Assembly: GCA_036374175.1 (NCBI GenBank)
Contig: DASUUH010000116.1
Location: 11,884-75,883, forward strand
Origin: JASLBX01 sp036374175
GTDB lineage: Bacteria > Actinomycetota > Actinomycetes > Jiangellales > Jiangellaceae
Length of the DNA: 64,000 nucleotides
Direction: 5' to 3'
The position numbers and the translations under genes were made by a program. Positions 21,292-29,929 of this stretch are shown here, in pieces. Under the pieces are notes generated by a model that made no database searches, was not told where the DNA came from, and saw nothing but the letters and a program-made list of their open reading frames with translations. The stretch's first letter is position 1, and each line of letters starts with the position of its first letter.

Positions 21292-23222
21292 GGTTGTTCA
21301 CCGACTCGAGTGGAGGAATCGAGCTGCCACGGAACCATCGTGACCATCACGCCCGGGGTGAACATCAGCCGGGCGCGTAACCGCAGCGCGCTCTTGTTGT
21401 GCAGCAGCTGCTCCCACCACCGGCCGAGCACGTATTCCGGGATATAGACGATGACGAGGTCTCGAGGGCTTTCCCGGCGGATGCCGTTGACATACTCCAC
21501 GACCGGTCCGTTGATCTCGCGGTACGGCGAGTCCAGCACCTTGAGCGGCACCGGTATCCCAAGCCGGTCCCACTCGTCGGTGAGCTCCCGTGTCTCGGCC
21601 ACGTCGACGTTCACCGTGACAGCTTCGAGCAGATCGGTTCGGCTGCTGCGGGCGTACGCCAGGGCCCGCAGCGTGGGTTTGTGCAGGTGCGATACCAGAA
21701 CGATGGCGTGGATCCGCGACGGCAGCAACATCGCACCGGCCTGGGGATCCATTGCCAGCTCGGTTTCGACGAGCTGGTAGTGGGATCGGATGCCGCGCAT
21801 CACCAGATAGAGCGCAGCGATGGACACCGGCACCACCCAGACGCCGCCGAGGAACCCCGTCACGCCCACGACCAGCGCCACGATCCCGCTCAGTGCGGCG
21901 GCTCCGAAGCCCAGTACCCGCGCCCGCCCGGCCGCCACCCGCTCGTCGTCCCGCAGCGGGCCGGTCAGCTGCCGGTTCCAGTGGCGCACCATCGCCGTTT
22001 GGCCAAGGGCAAAGCCGAGGAACACGCTCGCGACATACGGCGGCACCAGGCGGCTGACGGACACTTCGAAGGCGGCCGTCACGCCAGCCGAGGCGACCGC
22101 GATCACGATGACGGCATTGCTGAAAGCGTGCCGGTCCCCGCGGTGGTGCAGTTGGCGCGGCAGGTGCCGGTGCCGGGCCATGATCGACCCGAGCAGCGGG
22201 AACGAATCGAACGCGGTGTCGGCCGCCAGCAGCAGGATCAGCACCGTCGCGAGCAGGACCACGAAGAAGCCGACCGTCTCGGCACCAAAAACCGCGGCGG
22301 CGATCTGCGCGATCACCGTCCGCTGCGGTTCGCCCTCGCAGTCGAAACCGACCAGATCGCAGGCATCAGCGGCATACCGCACGTCCGCGATTACGGCCAG
22401 TGCGGTGACGCCGACCAAGAGGCCAGCCGCCAACGCGGCGGTAATAACCAGCGTGGTGGAGGCGTTCTTGCGCCGCGGCTTGCGGAAGGCGGGTACGGCG
22501 CCGACGATCGTGCCGAGCCCGGTGAGCGCCACCCCGCCGGTGGCGACGGCGCGCAGCACCAGCAGGATCAGCGCCAGGCCGGCCAACTCGCCGAGTTCGG
22601 CCGCCACTTCGAACTCGGCGCTCTCGGCCACGGGTGGGTCGCCCGTCATGGCTTGCACCAGACCCCAGATCACCAGCACGGCGATACTGACGACGAACAG
22701 GTAGGTCGGCACCGCGAACGCCAGCCCGCTGGTGCGCAGCCCGCGCAGGTTCAGCGCGCCGAGCACCACGATCGTCGCCACCGCAAGCGGGATCCTGGCC
22801 TCGTCCAGCGCCGGGAACGCGGAGATCAGGTTGTCGACAGCGGCCGACACGGCCACAGCGATGGTGAAAACCAGCGTGGTAAGCATCGCGCCACCGGTCA
22901 CGAGTCCCATTCGCTCGCCTAGATTGTGTACCGCCGCTTCGTAGTCACCGCCCCCGTTCGGGTACGCCTGCACGACGTTGCGGTACGCGGCGACCACCAC
23001 GACCATCAGCGCAACAACCCCGGCGGCCGCCCACGGCGTCAGGTACAGCACACTCAACCCGCCGAGGGTCAGCACCACCAGGATCTCCTGGGTGGTGTAG
23101 GCGACCGAGGAGACCGTGTCGCTCGAGTACACCGGCAGGGCGACCCGTTTGGGCAGGCGCTGCTGCAGGTGGTCGGCGGCCAACCTGCGCCCGACCAGCA
23201 ATCGTTTCGAAATATCGCCCAC
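21288..23222 (-). CDS. APC-superfamily amino acid permease with cytoplasmic C-terminal domain
   Basis: This 644-residue membrane protein begins with GDISKRLLVGRRLAADHLQQ and LPVYSSDTVSSVAYTTQEIL, the N-terminal signature of a bacterial APC permease subfamily. About twelve hydrophobic segments span residues 60-470. The remaining 170 residues are soluble and resemble the C-terminal domains of this subfamily (IHAIVLVSHLHKPTLRALAYA, VIYIPEYVLGRWWEQ). GTG 23222 was chosen from the family N-terminus. It is divergent from the trkA pair with 100 bases between and coupled to the methyltransferase gene downstream. The substrate is unknown. The neighbouring K+ regulators make ion transport worth considering. 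Confidence 0.85.
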   Translation of the reverse strand: MGDISKRLLVGRRLAADHLQQRLPKRVALPVYSSDTVSSVAYTTQEILVVLTLGGLSVLYLTPWAAAGVVALMVVVVAAYRNVVQAYPNGGGDYEAAVHNLGERMGLVTGGAMLTTLVFTIAVAVSAAVDNLISAFPALDEARIPLAVATIVVLGALNLRGLRTSGLAFAVPTYLFVVSIAVLVIWGLVQAMTGDPPVAESAEFEVAAELGELAGLALILLVLRAVATGGVALTGLGTIVGAVPAFRKPRRKNASTTLVITAALAAGLLVGVTALAVIADVRYAADACDLVGFDCEGEPQRTVIAQIAAAVFGAETVGFFVVLLATVLILLLAADTAFDSFPLLGSIMARHRHLPRQLHHRGDRHAFSNAVIVIAVASAGVTAAFEVSVSRLVPPYVASVFLGFALGQTAMVRHWNRQLTGPLRDDERVAAGRARVLGFGAAALSGIVALVVGVTGFLGGVWVVPVSIAALYLVMRGIRSHYQLVETELAMDPQAGAMLLPSRIHAIVLVSHLHKPTLRALAYARSSRTDLLEAVTVNVDVAETRELTDEWDRLGIPVPLKVLDSPYREINGPVVEYVNGIRRESPRDLVIVYIPEYVLGRWWEQLLHNKSALRLRARLMFTPGVMVTMVPWQLDSSTRVGEQP

Positions 23223-23323
23223 GCTCGGCACGGTGCAGCATGGTAGGCCTACCGGTGGCACTGTTGAAGGGCAACCGCCGTGTACGGTCATCTCAATCGC
23301 GAGCCACACGTGAAAGGACCACC

Positions 23324-23989
23324 GTGTACGTCGTCATCATGGGGTGTGGGCGGGTGGGTTCCACCCTGGCGCAGATCCTGGAGTCCCGTGGTCACAATGT
23401 GGCGGTCATCGACCAGGATCCCGACGCCTTCCGGCGCCTGCCGCCGAGCTTCGAGGGCCGGACGGTCGCCGGCATCGGGTTCGATCGCGAGGTGCTGCTG
23501 GAGGCCGGCATCGAGCAAGCCGACGCGTTCGCCGCGGTCAGCAGCGGCGACAACTCCAACATCATCTCGGCCCGGCTGGCCCGCGAGACGTTCGGCATCG
23601 ACACTGTCGTGGCCCGTATTTACGACCCGGGCCGTGCGGCGGTGTACCAGCGGCTCGGCATTCCCACGGTGGCAACCGTGCGCTGGACGGCCGATCAGAT
23701 GATCCGCCGCCTGTTGCCGGAGGGGTCCGAGACCGAGTGGGTCGACCCGTCGGGCACGGTCCGCCTCGCCGAGGTGCACGCCGCCAAAGCTTGGGTCGGC
23801 CACCCGGTTTCTGCGTTGGAGGAAGCGTCCGGCACGCGGGTGGCGTTCCTCACCCGCTACGGCGACGGAGTACTCCCCCAGCCCGATACCATCATCCAGG
23901 AAGGCGATCTCGTCCACGTCATCATGCGCGTCGACGACGCACCGCACGTGGCCGAAGTCTTTGAAACCGCGCCGGAGGTTGAGGCCTGA
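23324..23989 (+). CDS. TrkA-family potassium uptake regulatory protein (first of pair)
   Basis: This 221-residue protein has an N-terminal RCK/KTN nucleotide-binding domain (VVIMGCGRVGSTLAQ, acidic strand end VIDQDP) and a C-terminal TrkA-C domain (about residues 140-215). Such proteins gate K+ channels or Trk/Ktr transporters in response to NAD(H) or ATP/ADP. GTG 23324 has an AAAGGA motif upstream. The stop overlaps the start of the next trkA-like gene by one base (TGATG), so the two are probably co-translated partners. No membrane subunit of a Trk/Ktr system is in the window, unless the divergent permease serves that role, which is unproven. Confidence 0.9.
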   Translation: MYVVIMGCGRVGSTLAQILESRGHNVAVIDQDPDAFRRLPPSFEGRTVAGIGFDREVLLEAGIEQADAFAAVSSGDNSNIISARLARETFGIDTVVARIYDPGRAAVYQRLGIPTVATVRWTADQMIRRLLPEGSETEWVDPSGTVRLAEVHAAKAWVGHPVSALEEASGTRVAFLTRYGDGVLPQPDTIIQEGDLVHVIMRVDDAPHVAEVFETAPEVEA

Positions 23990-24666
23990 TGCGCGTCGCA
24001 ATCGCAGGAGCCGGCAACGTCGGCCGGTCGATCGCTGCCGAGTTGATCCACAACGGGCACGAGGTGCTGCTCATCGACAAGTCTCCACGGGCGCTCAAGC
24101 CGGATTCGGTGCCCGAAGCCGAATGGCTGCTGGCCGACGCATGCGAACTGTCGATGCTCGCCGAGGCTCAGCTGGAACGCTGCAAGGTCACGATCGCCGC
24201 CACCGGCGACGACAAGGTCAATCTTGTCGTGTCGCTGCTGGCCAAGACCGAGTTCGGGGTGCCGCGCGTGGTGGCGCGGGTCAACCACCCGAAGAACGAG
24301 TGGCTGTTCAACGATGCCTGGGGCGTCGACGTGTCGGTGTCCACACCACGCATCATGAGCGCGCTGGTGGAGGAAGCGGTCAGCGTGGGCGACCTGGTGC
24401 GGTTGTTCACCTTCCGCCAGGGTGAGGCCAACCTGGTCGAGCTCACCCTTCCTGAGGACTCGCCGATCGTCGGGACCGCCGTCGCCGACGTCGCTTGGCC
24501 GGTCGACACCACGCTGGTGTCGGTGATCCGGGGCCAACACGTGCACGCTCCGCTGCCGGATCTGCCGCTCGAGGCGGGCGACGAGCTGATCTTCGTCACG
24601 ACGGTTGAGCATGAGGGCCCGCTCGAGGCCCTCCTGTCGCCGTACGCCCACCCGTCGGTGGACTAG
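23989..24666 (+). CDS. TrkA-family potassium uptake regulatory protein (second of pair)
   Basis: This 225-residue RCK-type protein has the dinucleotide-binding glycine motif AIAGAGNVGRSIAAELI at the extreme N-terminus. A TrkA-C domain follows, with NLVELTLPEDSPIVGTAV and LEAGDELIFVTTVEHE. The start ATG overlaps the preceding gene by one base. With the first copy it could form a hetero-octameric gating ring, as paired CeoB/CeoC proteins are thought to do in mycobacteria. Its stop overlaps the DUF3159 gene on the other strand by four bases. Confidence 0.9.
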   Translation: MRVAIAGAGNVGRSIAAELIHNGHEVLLIDKSPRALKPDSVPEAEWLLADACELSMLAEAQLERCKVTIAATGDDKVNLVVSLLAKTEFGVPRVVARVNHPKNEWLFNDAWGVDVSVSTPRIMSALVEEAVSVGDLVRLFTFRQGEANLVELTLPEDSPIVGTAVADVAWPVDTTLVSVIRGQHVHAPLPDLPLEAGDELIFVTTVEHEGPLEALLSPYAHPSVD

Positions 24667-25379
24667 ACCCCGCCCGATGCTGCGGCGGCGATGGCCTTCT
24701 CACGCTCTTGGTGCGCCTGGTAGGCCGGCCGGATGATCACCCATGACAGGTAGGCCACCAGCAGGAACAGCGGCCAGCTCATTGCCAGCCGGGCACCGGC
24801 GAGCCAGCCGAGCCGGTCCTCCCCGGCCAGATACAACGGGACCTGGACGGCCAACCGCACGGCGAACATGACAACCCACAGGGCGCTGGCCTTCATGTAG
24901 GCACGGAACAACGCCGGATCACGCCGCCAAGACGTGCCCTGGCCGGTCACCAGACCCACGATCACGCCGAGCAACGGCCACCGAACGATGATCGAGATCA
25001 GATAAGCCAGCCCGTAGCCGATATTGACCGCGAATCCGGTCAGGAAGATGTCCTGCGCGCGCCCGGTGCGGTACGCCAGGAATGCCGCGATCCCGAGCCC
25101 GACGAATCCGGCGATCACATTCTGCAGGGGTTCCTTCCGAACCAGGCGAATGACCCCGAGCACCGCACCGGAGGCGAGCGCGGCCCAGATCGCGACGGTC
25201 AGGTTGTGGTCGGTCAGGAAGTACACCGCGGTGAAGAGCACGAGCGGCAGCCCGGCGTCCAGGAACGCTCCGGGCCCCAGCGCGGCACGGGCCCGGAACT
25301 GGTCGCTGCTCGCGATAGCTTGCGCCAGGCTCGTCGCCCGCGCCGGCTGGGCCGGCTGCGCCGACTCCTCTGCCGTCAT
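24663..25379 (-). CDS. DUF3159 membrane protein
   Basis: This 238-residue membrane protein is of the actinobacterial DUF3159 family. It has about six hydrophobic segments, for example LPLVLFTAVYFLTDHNLTVAIW, VIAGFVGLGIAAFLAY, and LFLLVAYLSWVIIRPAY at the end. Conserved landmarks include GTSWRRDPALFRAYMKAS between membrane helices. The function is unknown. It is last in the run dut - DUF3710 - OB-fold - DUF3159, with an ATGA overlap to the OB-fold gene, an arrangement widespread in actinobacteria. Confidence 0.88.
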   Translation of the reverse strand: MTAEESAQPAQPARATSLAQAIASSDQFRARAALGPGAFLDAGLPLVLFTAVYFLTDHNLTVAIWAALASGAVLGVIRLVRKEPLQNVIAGFVGLGIAAFLAYRTGRAQDIFLTGFAVNIGYGLAYLISIIVRWPLLGVIVGLVTGQGTSWRRDPALFRAYMKASALWVVMFAVRLAVQVPLYLAGEDRLGWLAGARLAMSWPLFLLVAYLSWVIIRPAYQAHQEREKAIAAAASGGV

Positions 25380-25759
25380 GCCGCACCGGCCGGCAGCAGT
25401 TGGTACCGCGGGTTGTACATCACTCGGCGCCCTTCCACTGTGGTGATCCGACCGGTGGCGATTAGTCTACGGCCACAGTCGATGCCGCCGATCCGCCGGC
25501 GGCCGAGCCAGATCAAGGTGAGTACGTCGGTGCCGTCGAAGAGTTCGGCTTCCAGCGCCGGCAGCCCGGCTCGCGGCTGTAGCGTGACCGTCTGCAGGGT
25601 GCCGCGGATGGACGCCACCTCACGGTCGCCCACCTCTGAGAGCCGCGCACATCCGGCGTGTTCAGCTTCGGTACGCAGCAGTTCGGCGTCGCGGTCGGAC
25701 TCCGACTCGGACGCCCACTTCGTGACGGCCTCCCACAGGCCGCGTCGACGTTCACCCAT
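25376..25759 (-). CDS. OB-fold nucleic-acid-binding domain protein
   Basis: This 127-residue soluble protein carries a single OB-fold (about residues 50-115: VASIRGTLQTVTLQP, LEAELFDGTDVLTLIWLGRR, LIATGRITTVEGRRVMYNP), the type found in RecG and related DNA-binding proteins. It lacks any catalytic domain. GTG 25762 immediately before ATG 25759 is an equally possible start. It sits between DUF3710 and DUF3159 genes and overlaps the latter by four bases. It may bind single-stranded nucleic acid; no specific role is known. Confidence 0.82.
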   Translation of the reverse strand: MGERRRGLWEAVTKWASESESDRDAELLRTEAEHAGCARLSEVGDREVASIRGTLQTVTLQPRAGLPALEAELFDGTDVLTLIWLGRRRIGGIDCGRRLIATGRITTVEGRRVMYNPRYQLLPAGAA

Positions 25760-25793
25760 CACAGACGAGCGTAGCTCGGCGGCTCACCAGAAC

Positions 25794-26462
25794 CTACGCC
25801 TCTTCGGCGCTGGGCTGCTGCGGCGGGCGCAGCGGGATGAGCTCCCCCGGTGGCATCGGGTTGTCCCCGCGGACCACGACGGTGTCGCGCACTATCTGCA
25901 CCAGCCGGCCGAACGCGTCGGCATTGTTGGTCGCCGCCCCGAGGAACGTGGCGCGCAGCATCCAGCGCGGCCCATCGATGCCGGCGATCCGTGACGGCTG
26001 GACGCCCTTCTTGCCCTCCTGCGTGGTGACCGGCAGCACGATCCGGATCTCGGTTCCGAACGGGCCGGCGGCCTCCTCGGCCGTGCCACCACGGCGCTGA
26101 GCGTCGGCGGCGATCTGCAACCTGGTCTGGTCCCACAACCCTGAGCTCCGCGGCGCGGCCACGGGAATCAGCTGTACCGCCGCATCGCCGAGCACTACCA
26201 TCACGCTGGCGGGACGGCCGGTCTTCTCGTCCACCTGCAACTGCACCTGCATACCTTCGACGCGCCGGATCAGCAACCCGCCGATGTCAATGCGGTCTGC
26301 CCGCAACTCCTCGAGGTCAACCTCGGCGGAGTCGTACGGGCCATGGGACCGCGACGCCTTATCGGCGGGCTCACCGTCCTCTGCAGACGCCGGCTGCGCC
26401 TGATCCGCCTCGGCCGGTTTCTGCTCCGGCTCGTCGCGGCCGCGGCGGCGGAAGATGCTCAT
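25794..26462 (-). CDS. DUF3710 family protein
   Basis: This 222-residue protein of the actinobacterial DUF3710 family has a charged, low-complexity N-terminus ([20 protein letters not shown]) and a conserved core from about residue 40 ([23 protein letters not shown]). The core ends with [11 protein letters not shown] and [17 protein letters not shown]. It has no membrane segment. The function is unknown, but it is almost always next to dut in actinobacteria; here its ATG overlaps the dut stop (ATGA), indicating translational coupling. Confidence 0.88.
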   Translation of the reverse strand: MSIFRRRGRDEPEQKPAEADQAQPASAEDGEPADKASRSHGPYDSAEVDLEELRADRIDIGGLLIRRVEGMQVQLQVDEKTGRPASVMVVLGDAAVQLIPVAAPRSSGLWDQTRLQIAADAQRRGGTAEEAAGPFGTEIRIVLPVTTQEGKKGVQPSRIAGIDGPRWMLRATFLGAATNNADAFGRLVQIVRDTVVVRGDNPMPPGELIPLRPPQQPSAEEA

Positions 26463-26935
26463 CGCTGGGTTCGCCCTTCGGTGGGAACGCTGGCGGTGCC
26501 CGTCGATCCGTACCCGTTGGCGCCCCTGGCCGACCCGGGCAGCCGGGCCACGTCGTGGAACCTGGCCCGCTCGACGCGCTGCACCACGAGCTGCGCTATC
26601 CGATCGCCACGCTTGAAGACGGCTGGCTCCCGCAGGTCATGGTTCACCAGCAACACTTTGATCTCACCTCGGTAGCCGGCATCGACGGTGCCGGGGGTGT
26701 TCACGATGCTAACGCCCATCCGGTGGGCCAAGCCGGACCGCGGATGGACAAAAGCCGCGAACCCGGGAGGGAGCGCGATCGCGATCCCCGTACCGACTAG
26801 CGCGCGTTCGCCAGGAGCGATGGTCACGTCGGTCGTCGTGATCAGGTCGGCACCCGCGTCTCCCGGATGCGCGTACGCGGGCACCGGCACGTTCGGGTCG
26901 AGCCGGGTGACCAGGATGTCGACGGGTTCAGTCAC
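26459..26935 (-). CDS. dut: dUTP diphosphatase
   Basis: This 158-residue trimeric dUTPase hydrolyses dUTP to dUMP, keeping uracil out of DNA and feeding thymidylate synthesis. All five motifs are visible: [10 protein letters not shown] (I), HPRSGLAHR (II), [17 protein letters not shown] (III), [15 protein letters not shown] (IV) and [10 protein letters not shown] (V), the last closing over the substrate. GTG 26935 was chosen since homologues start with [10 protein letters not shown]. It is first gene of the DUF3710/OB-fold/DUF3159 operon and divergent from the DUF3093 gene across a gap of only 26 bases. Confidence 0.95.
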   Translation of the reverse strand: MTEPVDILVTRLDPNVPVPAYAHPGDAGADLITTTDVTIAPGERALVGTGIAIALPPGFAAFVHPRSGLAHRMGVSIVNTPGTVDAGYRGEIKVLLVNHDLREPAVFKRGDRIAQLVVQRVERARFHDVARLPGSARGANGYGSTGTASVPTEGRTQR

Positions 26936-26961
26936 AGCCCGAGACCTTACCGGCGACGCCG

Positions 26962-27432
26962 ATGTGCGAACCTGCTGAGGTGAGCTCGTACCGTGAACGT
27001 CTCTGGGTCCCGGTCCGCTGGTGGCTGCTCGCACTGCTGCTGGCCGGTGCGGTGTGGCTGGCCTACCAGCACGCCTACGGGCCGCGCGTCTCAGTCCCCG
27101 CTGGGCTGCTCACCTTCGCCCTGGGGGCCGCAGTGCTCGGCGGGTACGGCGCAGCCAGGGTCGCGGTGGAGCCGGATGGGCTGGTGGCCGGTCGGGCGCG
27201 GCTGCCGCTGTGGGCAGTTGGCGAGGTCACGGTTCTCGACCCTGCGGCGGCGCGCCGAGCCCGCGGGCCGGACGCCGACCCGCGGGCTTATCTGGTGCTT
27301 CGCTCCTACATTCCGGGAGCGGTACGTGTTGCCGTTGACGACCCGGCCGATCCCGTGCCCTACTGGTACATCTCCACCCGGCACCCGGATGAACTGGCCG
27401 CCGCGCTCACCGCTGCTGCCTCCAGACGCTGA
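26962..27432 (+). CDS. DUF3093 membrane protein
   Basis: This 156-residue protein of the actinobacterial DUF3093 family has two N-terminal membrane helices ([22 protein letters not shown] and [20 protein letters not shown]). A soluble beta-rich domain follows, with [23 protein letters not shown] and the conserved [17 protein letters not shown]. The function is unknown. ATG 26962 is used; GTG 26980 six codons later is possible. It is divergent from dut and abuts the DUF4193 gene end to end. Confidence 0.87.
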   Translation: MCEPAEVSSYRERLWVPVRWWLLALLLAGAVWLAYQHAYGPRVSVPAGLLTFALGAAVLGGYGAARVAVEPDGLVAGRARLPLWAVGEVTVLDPAAARRARGPDADPRAYLVLRSYIPGAVRVAVDDPADPVPYWYISTRHPDELAAALTAAASRR

Positions 27433-27732
27433 TCAGGCGGCGCAGTCGCGGCAGATGAGCCGGCCGTTCTTCTCGCTCGCCAGCTGGCTGCGGTGGTGCA
27501 CCAGGAAGCAGCTCGAGCACGTGAACTCGTCGGACTGCCGGGGCAGCACTCGTACTGAGAGCTCCTCGTTGGACAGGTCTGCTCCGGGCAGCTCCAGGGC
27601 CTCGGCCAGATCCGCTTCGTCAACGTCGACAATGCCGGACGTGGTATCCATCCGGCGGTTCTTCAGCTCCTCGAGCGAGTCCTCGGACAGTTCGTCGTCG
27701 GTCTTACGAGGGGCGTCGTAGTCAGTAGCCAT
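27433..27732 (-). CDS. DUF4193 zinc-ribbon-like small protein
   Basis: This 99-residue acidic protein of the actinobacterial DUF4193 family starts MATDYDAPRKTDDE. It ends with two CxxC pairs (FTCSSCFLVHHRSQL and GRLICRDCAA) that should bind zinc, as in RNA-polymerase-binding or ribosome-associated small zinc ribbons. AGGGGG stands upstream of ATG 27732. The family is highly conserved in actinobacteria and usually lies near dut and the inositol phosphatase gene, as here. The function is unknown; the zinc site is inferred from the cysteines. Confidence 0.9.
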   Translation of the reverse strand: MATDYDAPRKTDDELSEDSLEELKNRRMDTTSGIVDVDEADLAEALELPGADLSNEELSVRVLPRQSDEFTCSSCFLVHHRSQLASEKNGRLICRDCAA

Positions 27733-27906
27733 TCGTTCGTTCCCCCTTTTACGGGCAAGCATCGTCGTTCTCTACGGTCGGGGTACAACCGTGATCCTGG
27801 TAACGCATAATGGCCGCCAGTTGTGCCCGATCCGAGTCGGGAATTCTGCCGTATCGCCGATCCGGGCCGTAGCGCGGCCCACCGACTTCGGCAAAGATCC
27901 TGCTCA

Positions 27907-27926
27907 GACCGGCACAACTGCCGGTC
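27907..27926 (-). terminator. Stem-loop after the hemH-inositol phosphatase operon
   Basis: An 8-bp perfect stem (GACCGGCA and its complement) with a four-base loop lies about 30 bases downstream of the inositol phosphatase stop on the minus strand. There is no clear T-run. It is a likely terminator separating this operon from the DUF4193 gene. Confidence 0.6.
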
Positions 27927-27957
27927 AAATGCCTACCATTGCCACTCGGCAGCCTGT

Positions 27958-28761
27958 TCAAACGTCATTGTCGGGCCGCAGCGGTGCCAGCAGGTCATGT
28001 AGGGCTGTGAAGAGCCCAGGGCCGGCGGCAATCACCAGATCCGGGCCGGCCGCCGCGCCGGCCAGCCCGCCGACGACTGCGCCGGCCTCCTCAGCGATCA
28101 GCGCCCCAGCAGCAAGATCCCAGGGGCCCAGGCCGCGCTCGTAGTAGCCGTCGACCCGGCCCATGGCCACCGCGCACAGATCCAGGGATGCAGCGCCGGC
28201 CCGTCGGATGTCGCGCACGGACGGCAGGATCTGCTGCAGGATCGCCGCCTGCCGGGCGCGCCGGCCAGCGTCATACCCGAACCCGGTCGCCACCAGAGCA
28301 AGCTCGAGCCGGTCGCAGTCGGATACCCCGATCGGCTGGCCGTCAAGGTAAGCACCGCCGCCCGTGATCGCGGTCCACGTCTCGCCACTGGCCGGGTTGT
28401 GCACTACTCCCGCAATCGCGTCCCCGTTACGCTGCGCGGCGATGGACACCGCGTACTGCGGAATCCCGTAAAGGTAGTTCACCGTCCCGTCGATGGGATC
28501 CACGACCCACCGCACGCCGGACCCGCCGTCCTGCGAGCCGCCCTCTTCGCCGAGAATGGCGTCTTCGGGGCGGGCGGCCAGCAGCCGCTCGCGGATCAGG
28601 GTCTCGGCGGCGGTGTCAGAGTCGGTGACGACGTCGGTGGGCGTGCTCTTGGTGGCTGATACGGCCATCCGCGTGACCGCCTCGCGACGGTCGCGGATCA
28701 GCTCGCCGGCTTCACGGGCGGTTTCGACGGCAAGCTTCAGCAGGGTGGTGGGATCGCTCAC
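27958..28761 (-). CDS. Inositol monophosphatase family protein
   Basis: This 267-residue metal-dependent phosphatase of the IMPase/SuhB superfamily has the metal-binding GEEGG, WVVDPIDGTVNYLYG and the late GPWDLAAGALIAEEAGA. Substrates could be inositol-1-phosphate, needed for actinobacterial phosphatidylinositol and mycothiol, or histidinol phosphate or another sugar phosphate; sequence reading does not decide. The start GTG 28761 overlaps the hemH stop by four bases (GTGA), so it is translationally coupled to ferrochelatase. A stem-loop at 27907-27926 ends the operon. Confidence 0.88.
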   Translation of the reverse strand: MSDPTTLLKLAVETAREAGELIRDRREAVTRMAVSATKSTPTDVVTDSDTAAETLIRERLLAARPEDAILGEEGGSQDGGSGVRWVVDPIDGTVNYLYGIPQYAVSIAAQRNGDAIAGVVHNPASGETWTAITGGGAYLDGQPIGVSDCDRLELALVATGFGYDAGRRARQAAILQQILPSVRDIRRAGAASLDLCAVAMGRVDGYYERGLGPWDLAAGALIAEEAGAVVGGLAGAAAGPDLVIAAGPGLFTALHDLLAPLRPDNDV

Positions 28762-29846
28762 CCTGCCAAGCTATCCGACCCGCACAGTGCGGGACGCGGG
28801 CCGCGCAGGTTCGGGCAGCAGCCCGCGGGACACACGTCGTGCGACGGTCCGGGCGGCCCGATGCTCGCCCGGACCGGACGCTCGCCGCGCTCGACGGCGG
28901 CGCGCTCCAGCACAAGGTCGCGAATGGCCGCGACGAACGCGGGATGGGTGCCGGCCGTCGCCGCCCGGGCCGCGGGCAGGCCGAGCCGGGCCGCCGTCTC
29001 CATCGCCTCGGTGTCGAGGTCGAAGACCACCTCCATGTGGTCCGACACGAACCCGATCGGCGCGAGGATCAGCGCTCGCGTCTCGTCAGCGGCGAGCAGC
29101 TCGAGGTGGTCGTTGACGTCCGGCTCCAGCCACGGGACGTGTGGCGAGCCGCTGCGCGAGCAGTAGACCAGGTCGTACTCGTGCCGAATCCCGGTCCGAT
29201 CGGCGATGCCGGCCGTGACCGCCGCAGCGACCGCCTCGTGCTGAGCCACGTACGCCCCGCCGGTCGGACCAGAGCCGGCGGCCATCGCGGTCGGGATCGA
29301 ATGCGTCACGAACACCAGCCGGGCCTCGGCGGCAACGTCGTCGCGAAGCTGCTCGAGCGCGGCCTGCACACCGTCGATGTTCGCAGCGACGAAGCCCGGG
29401 TGGTCGAAATAGTGGCGGATCCGGTCGATGCGCGGTGCACCCGAACCCACCGAGGCCACGGCGGCGGCCAGATCCTCGCGGTACTGCCGGCAGCCCGAGT
29501 AGGACGAGTACGCACTGGTGATGAAGGCTGCGGCTCGGGTGATGCCGTCGGCGCGCATCCGGGCCAGTTCGTCGGCCAGATAGGGGTCCCAATTGCGGTT
29601 GCCCCAGTAGATCGGGACGTCCAGCCCGGCGGCCGCAAAGTCCTCCTCGACGGCGCCGATGAGGGCGCGGTTCTGGTCGTTAATCGGGCTGCGCCCGCCG
29701 TGGTAGTGCTCGGCGACCTCCTCAAGCCGGGCTCGGGGGATGTCGCGACCGCGGGTGACGTTCTCCAGGAACGGCAACACGTCGGCCGGGGACTCTGGCC
29801 CGCCGAAGGAGACCAGCAGCAAGGCATCGTACGGAGCGGCAGTCAC
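28758..29846 (-). CDS. hemH: Ferrochelatase (coproporphyrin-type)
   Basis: This 362-residue enzyme inserts iron into a porphyrin. In actinobacteria the substrate is coproporphyrin III (the CpfC route). Motifs are LLLVSFGGPE, YWGNRNWDPYL, the active-site His in VTHSIP, and SDHMEVVFDLDTEA with the conserved acidic residues. Cys in YSGCRQYREDL and three more near the C-terminus (VCPAGCCPNL, ALCGSD) fit the [2Fe-2S] cluster of actinobacterial ferrochelatases. GTG 29846 is preceded by an AGGA motif; the open frame further up is unrelated. The inositol phosphatase gene is coupled downstream and the MFS gene is divergent. Confidence 0.94.
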   Translation of the reverse strand: MTAAPYDALLLVSFGGPESPADVLPFLENVTRGRDIPRARLEEVAEHYHGGRSPINDQNRALIGAVEEDFAAAGLDVPIYWGNRNWDPYLADELARMRADGITRAAAFITSAYSSYSGCRQYREDLAAAVASVGSGAPRIDRIRHYFDHPGFVAANIDGVQAALEQLRDDVAAEARLVFVTHSIPTAMAAGSGPTGGAYVAQHEAVAAAVTAGIADRTGIRHEYDLVYCSRSGSPHVPWLEPDVNDHLELLAADETRALILAPIGFVSDHMEVVFDLDTEAMETAARLGLPAARAATAGTHPAFVAAIRDLVLERAAVERGERPVRASIGPPGPSHDVCPAGCCPNLRGPRPALCGSDSLAG

Positions 29847-29929
29847 GAAGATAAATCCTGCCAGCTGTCGCATCCGGCCCGTACCCTGGACCACGCTTGT
29901 CAGCATCGTATGCAACTGGGAGACCTGAC

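Noticed and set aside
21399..22922. Plus-strand frame of 507 codons
   Set aside because: It is antisense to the APC permease. The His/Arg/Gln-rich composition is typical of the complement of membrane-protein codons.
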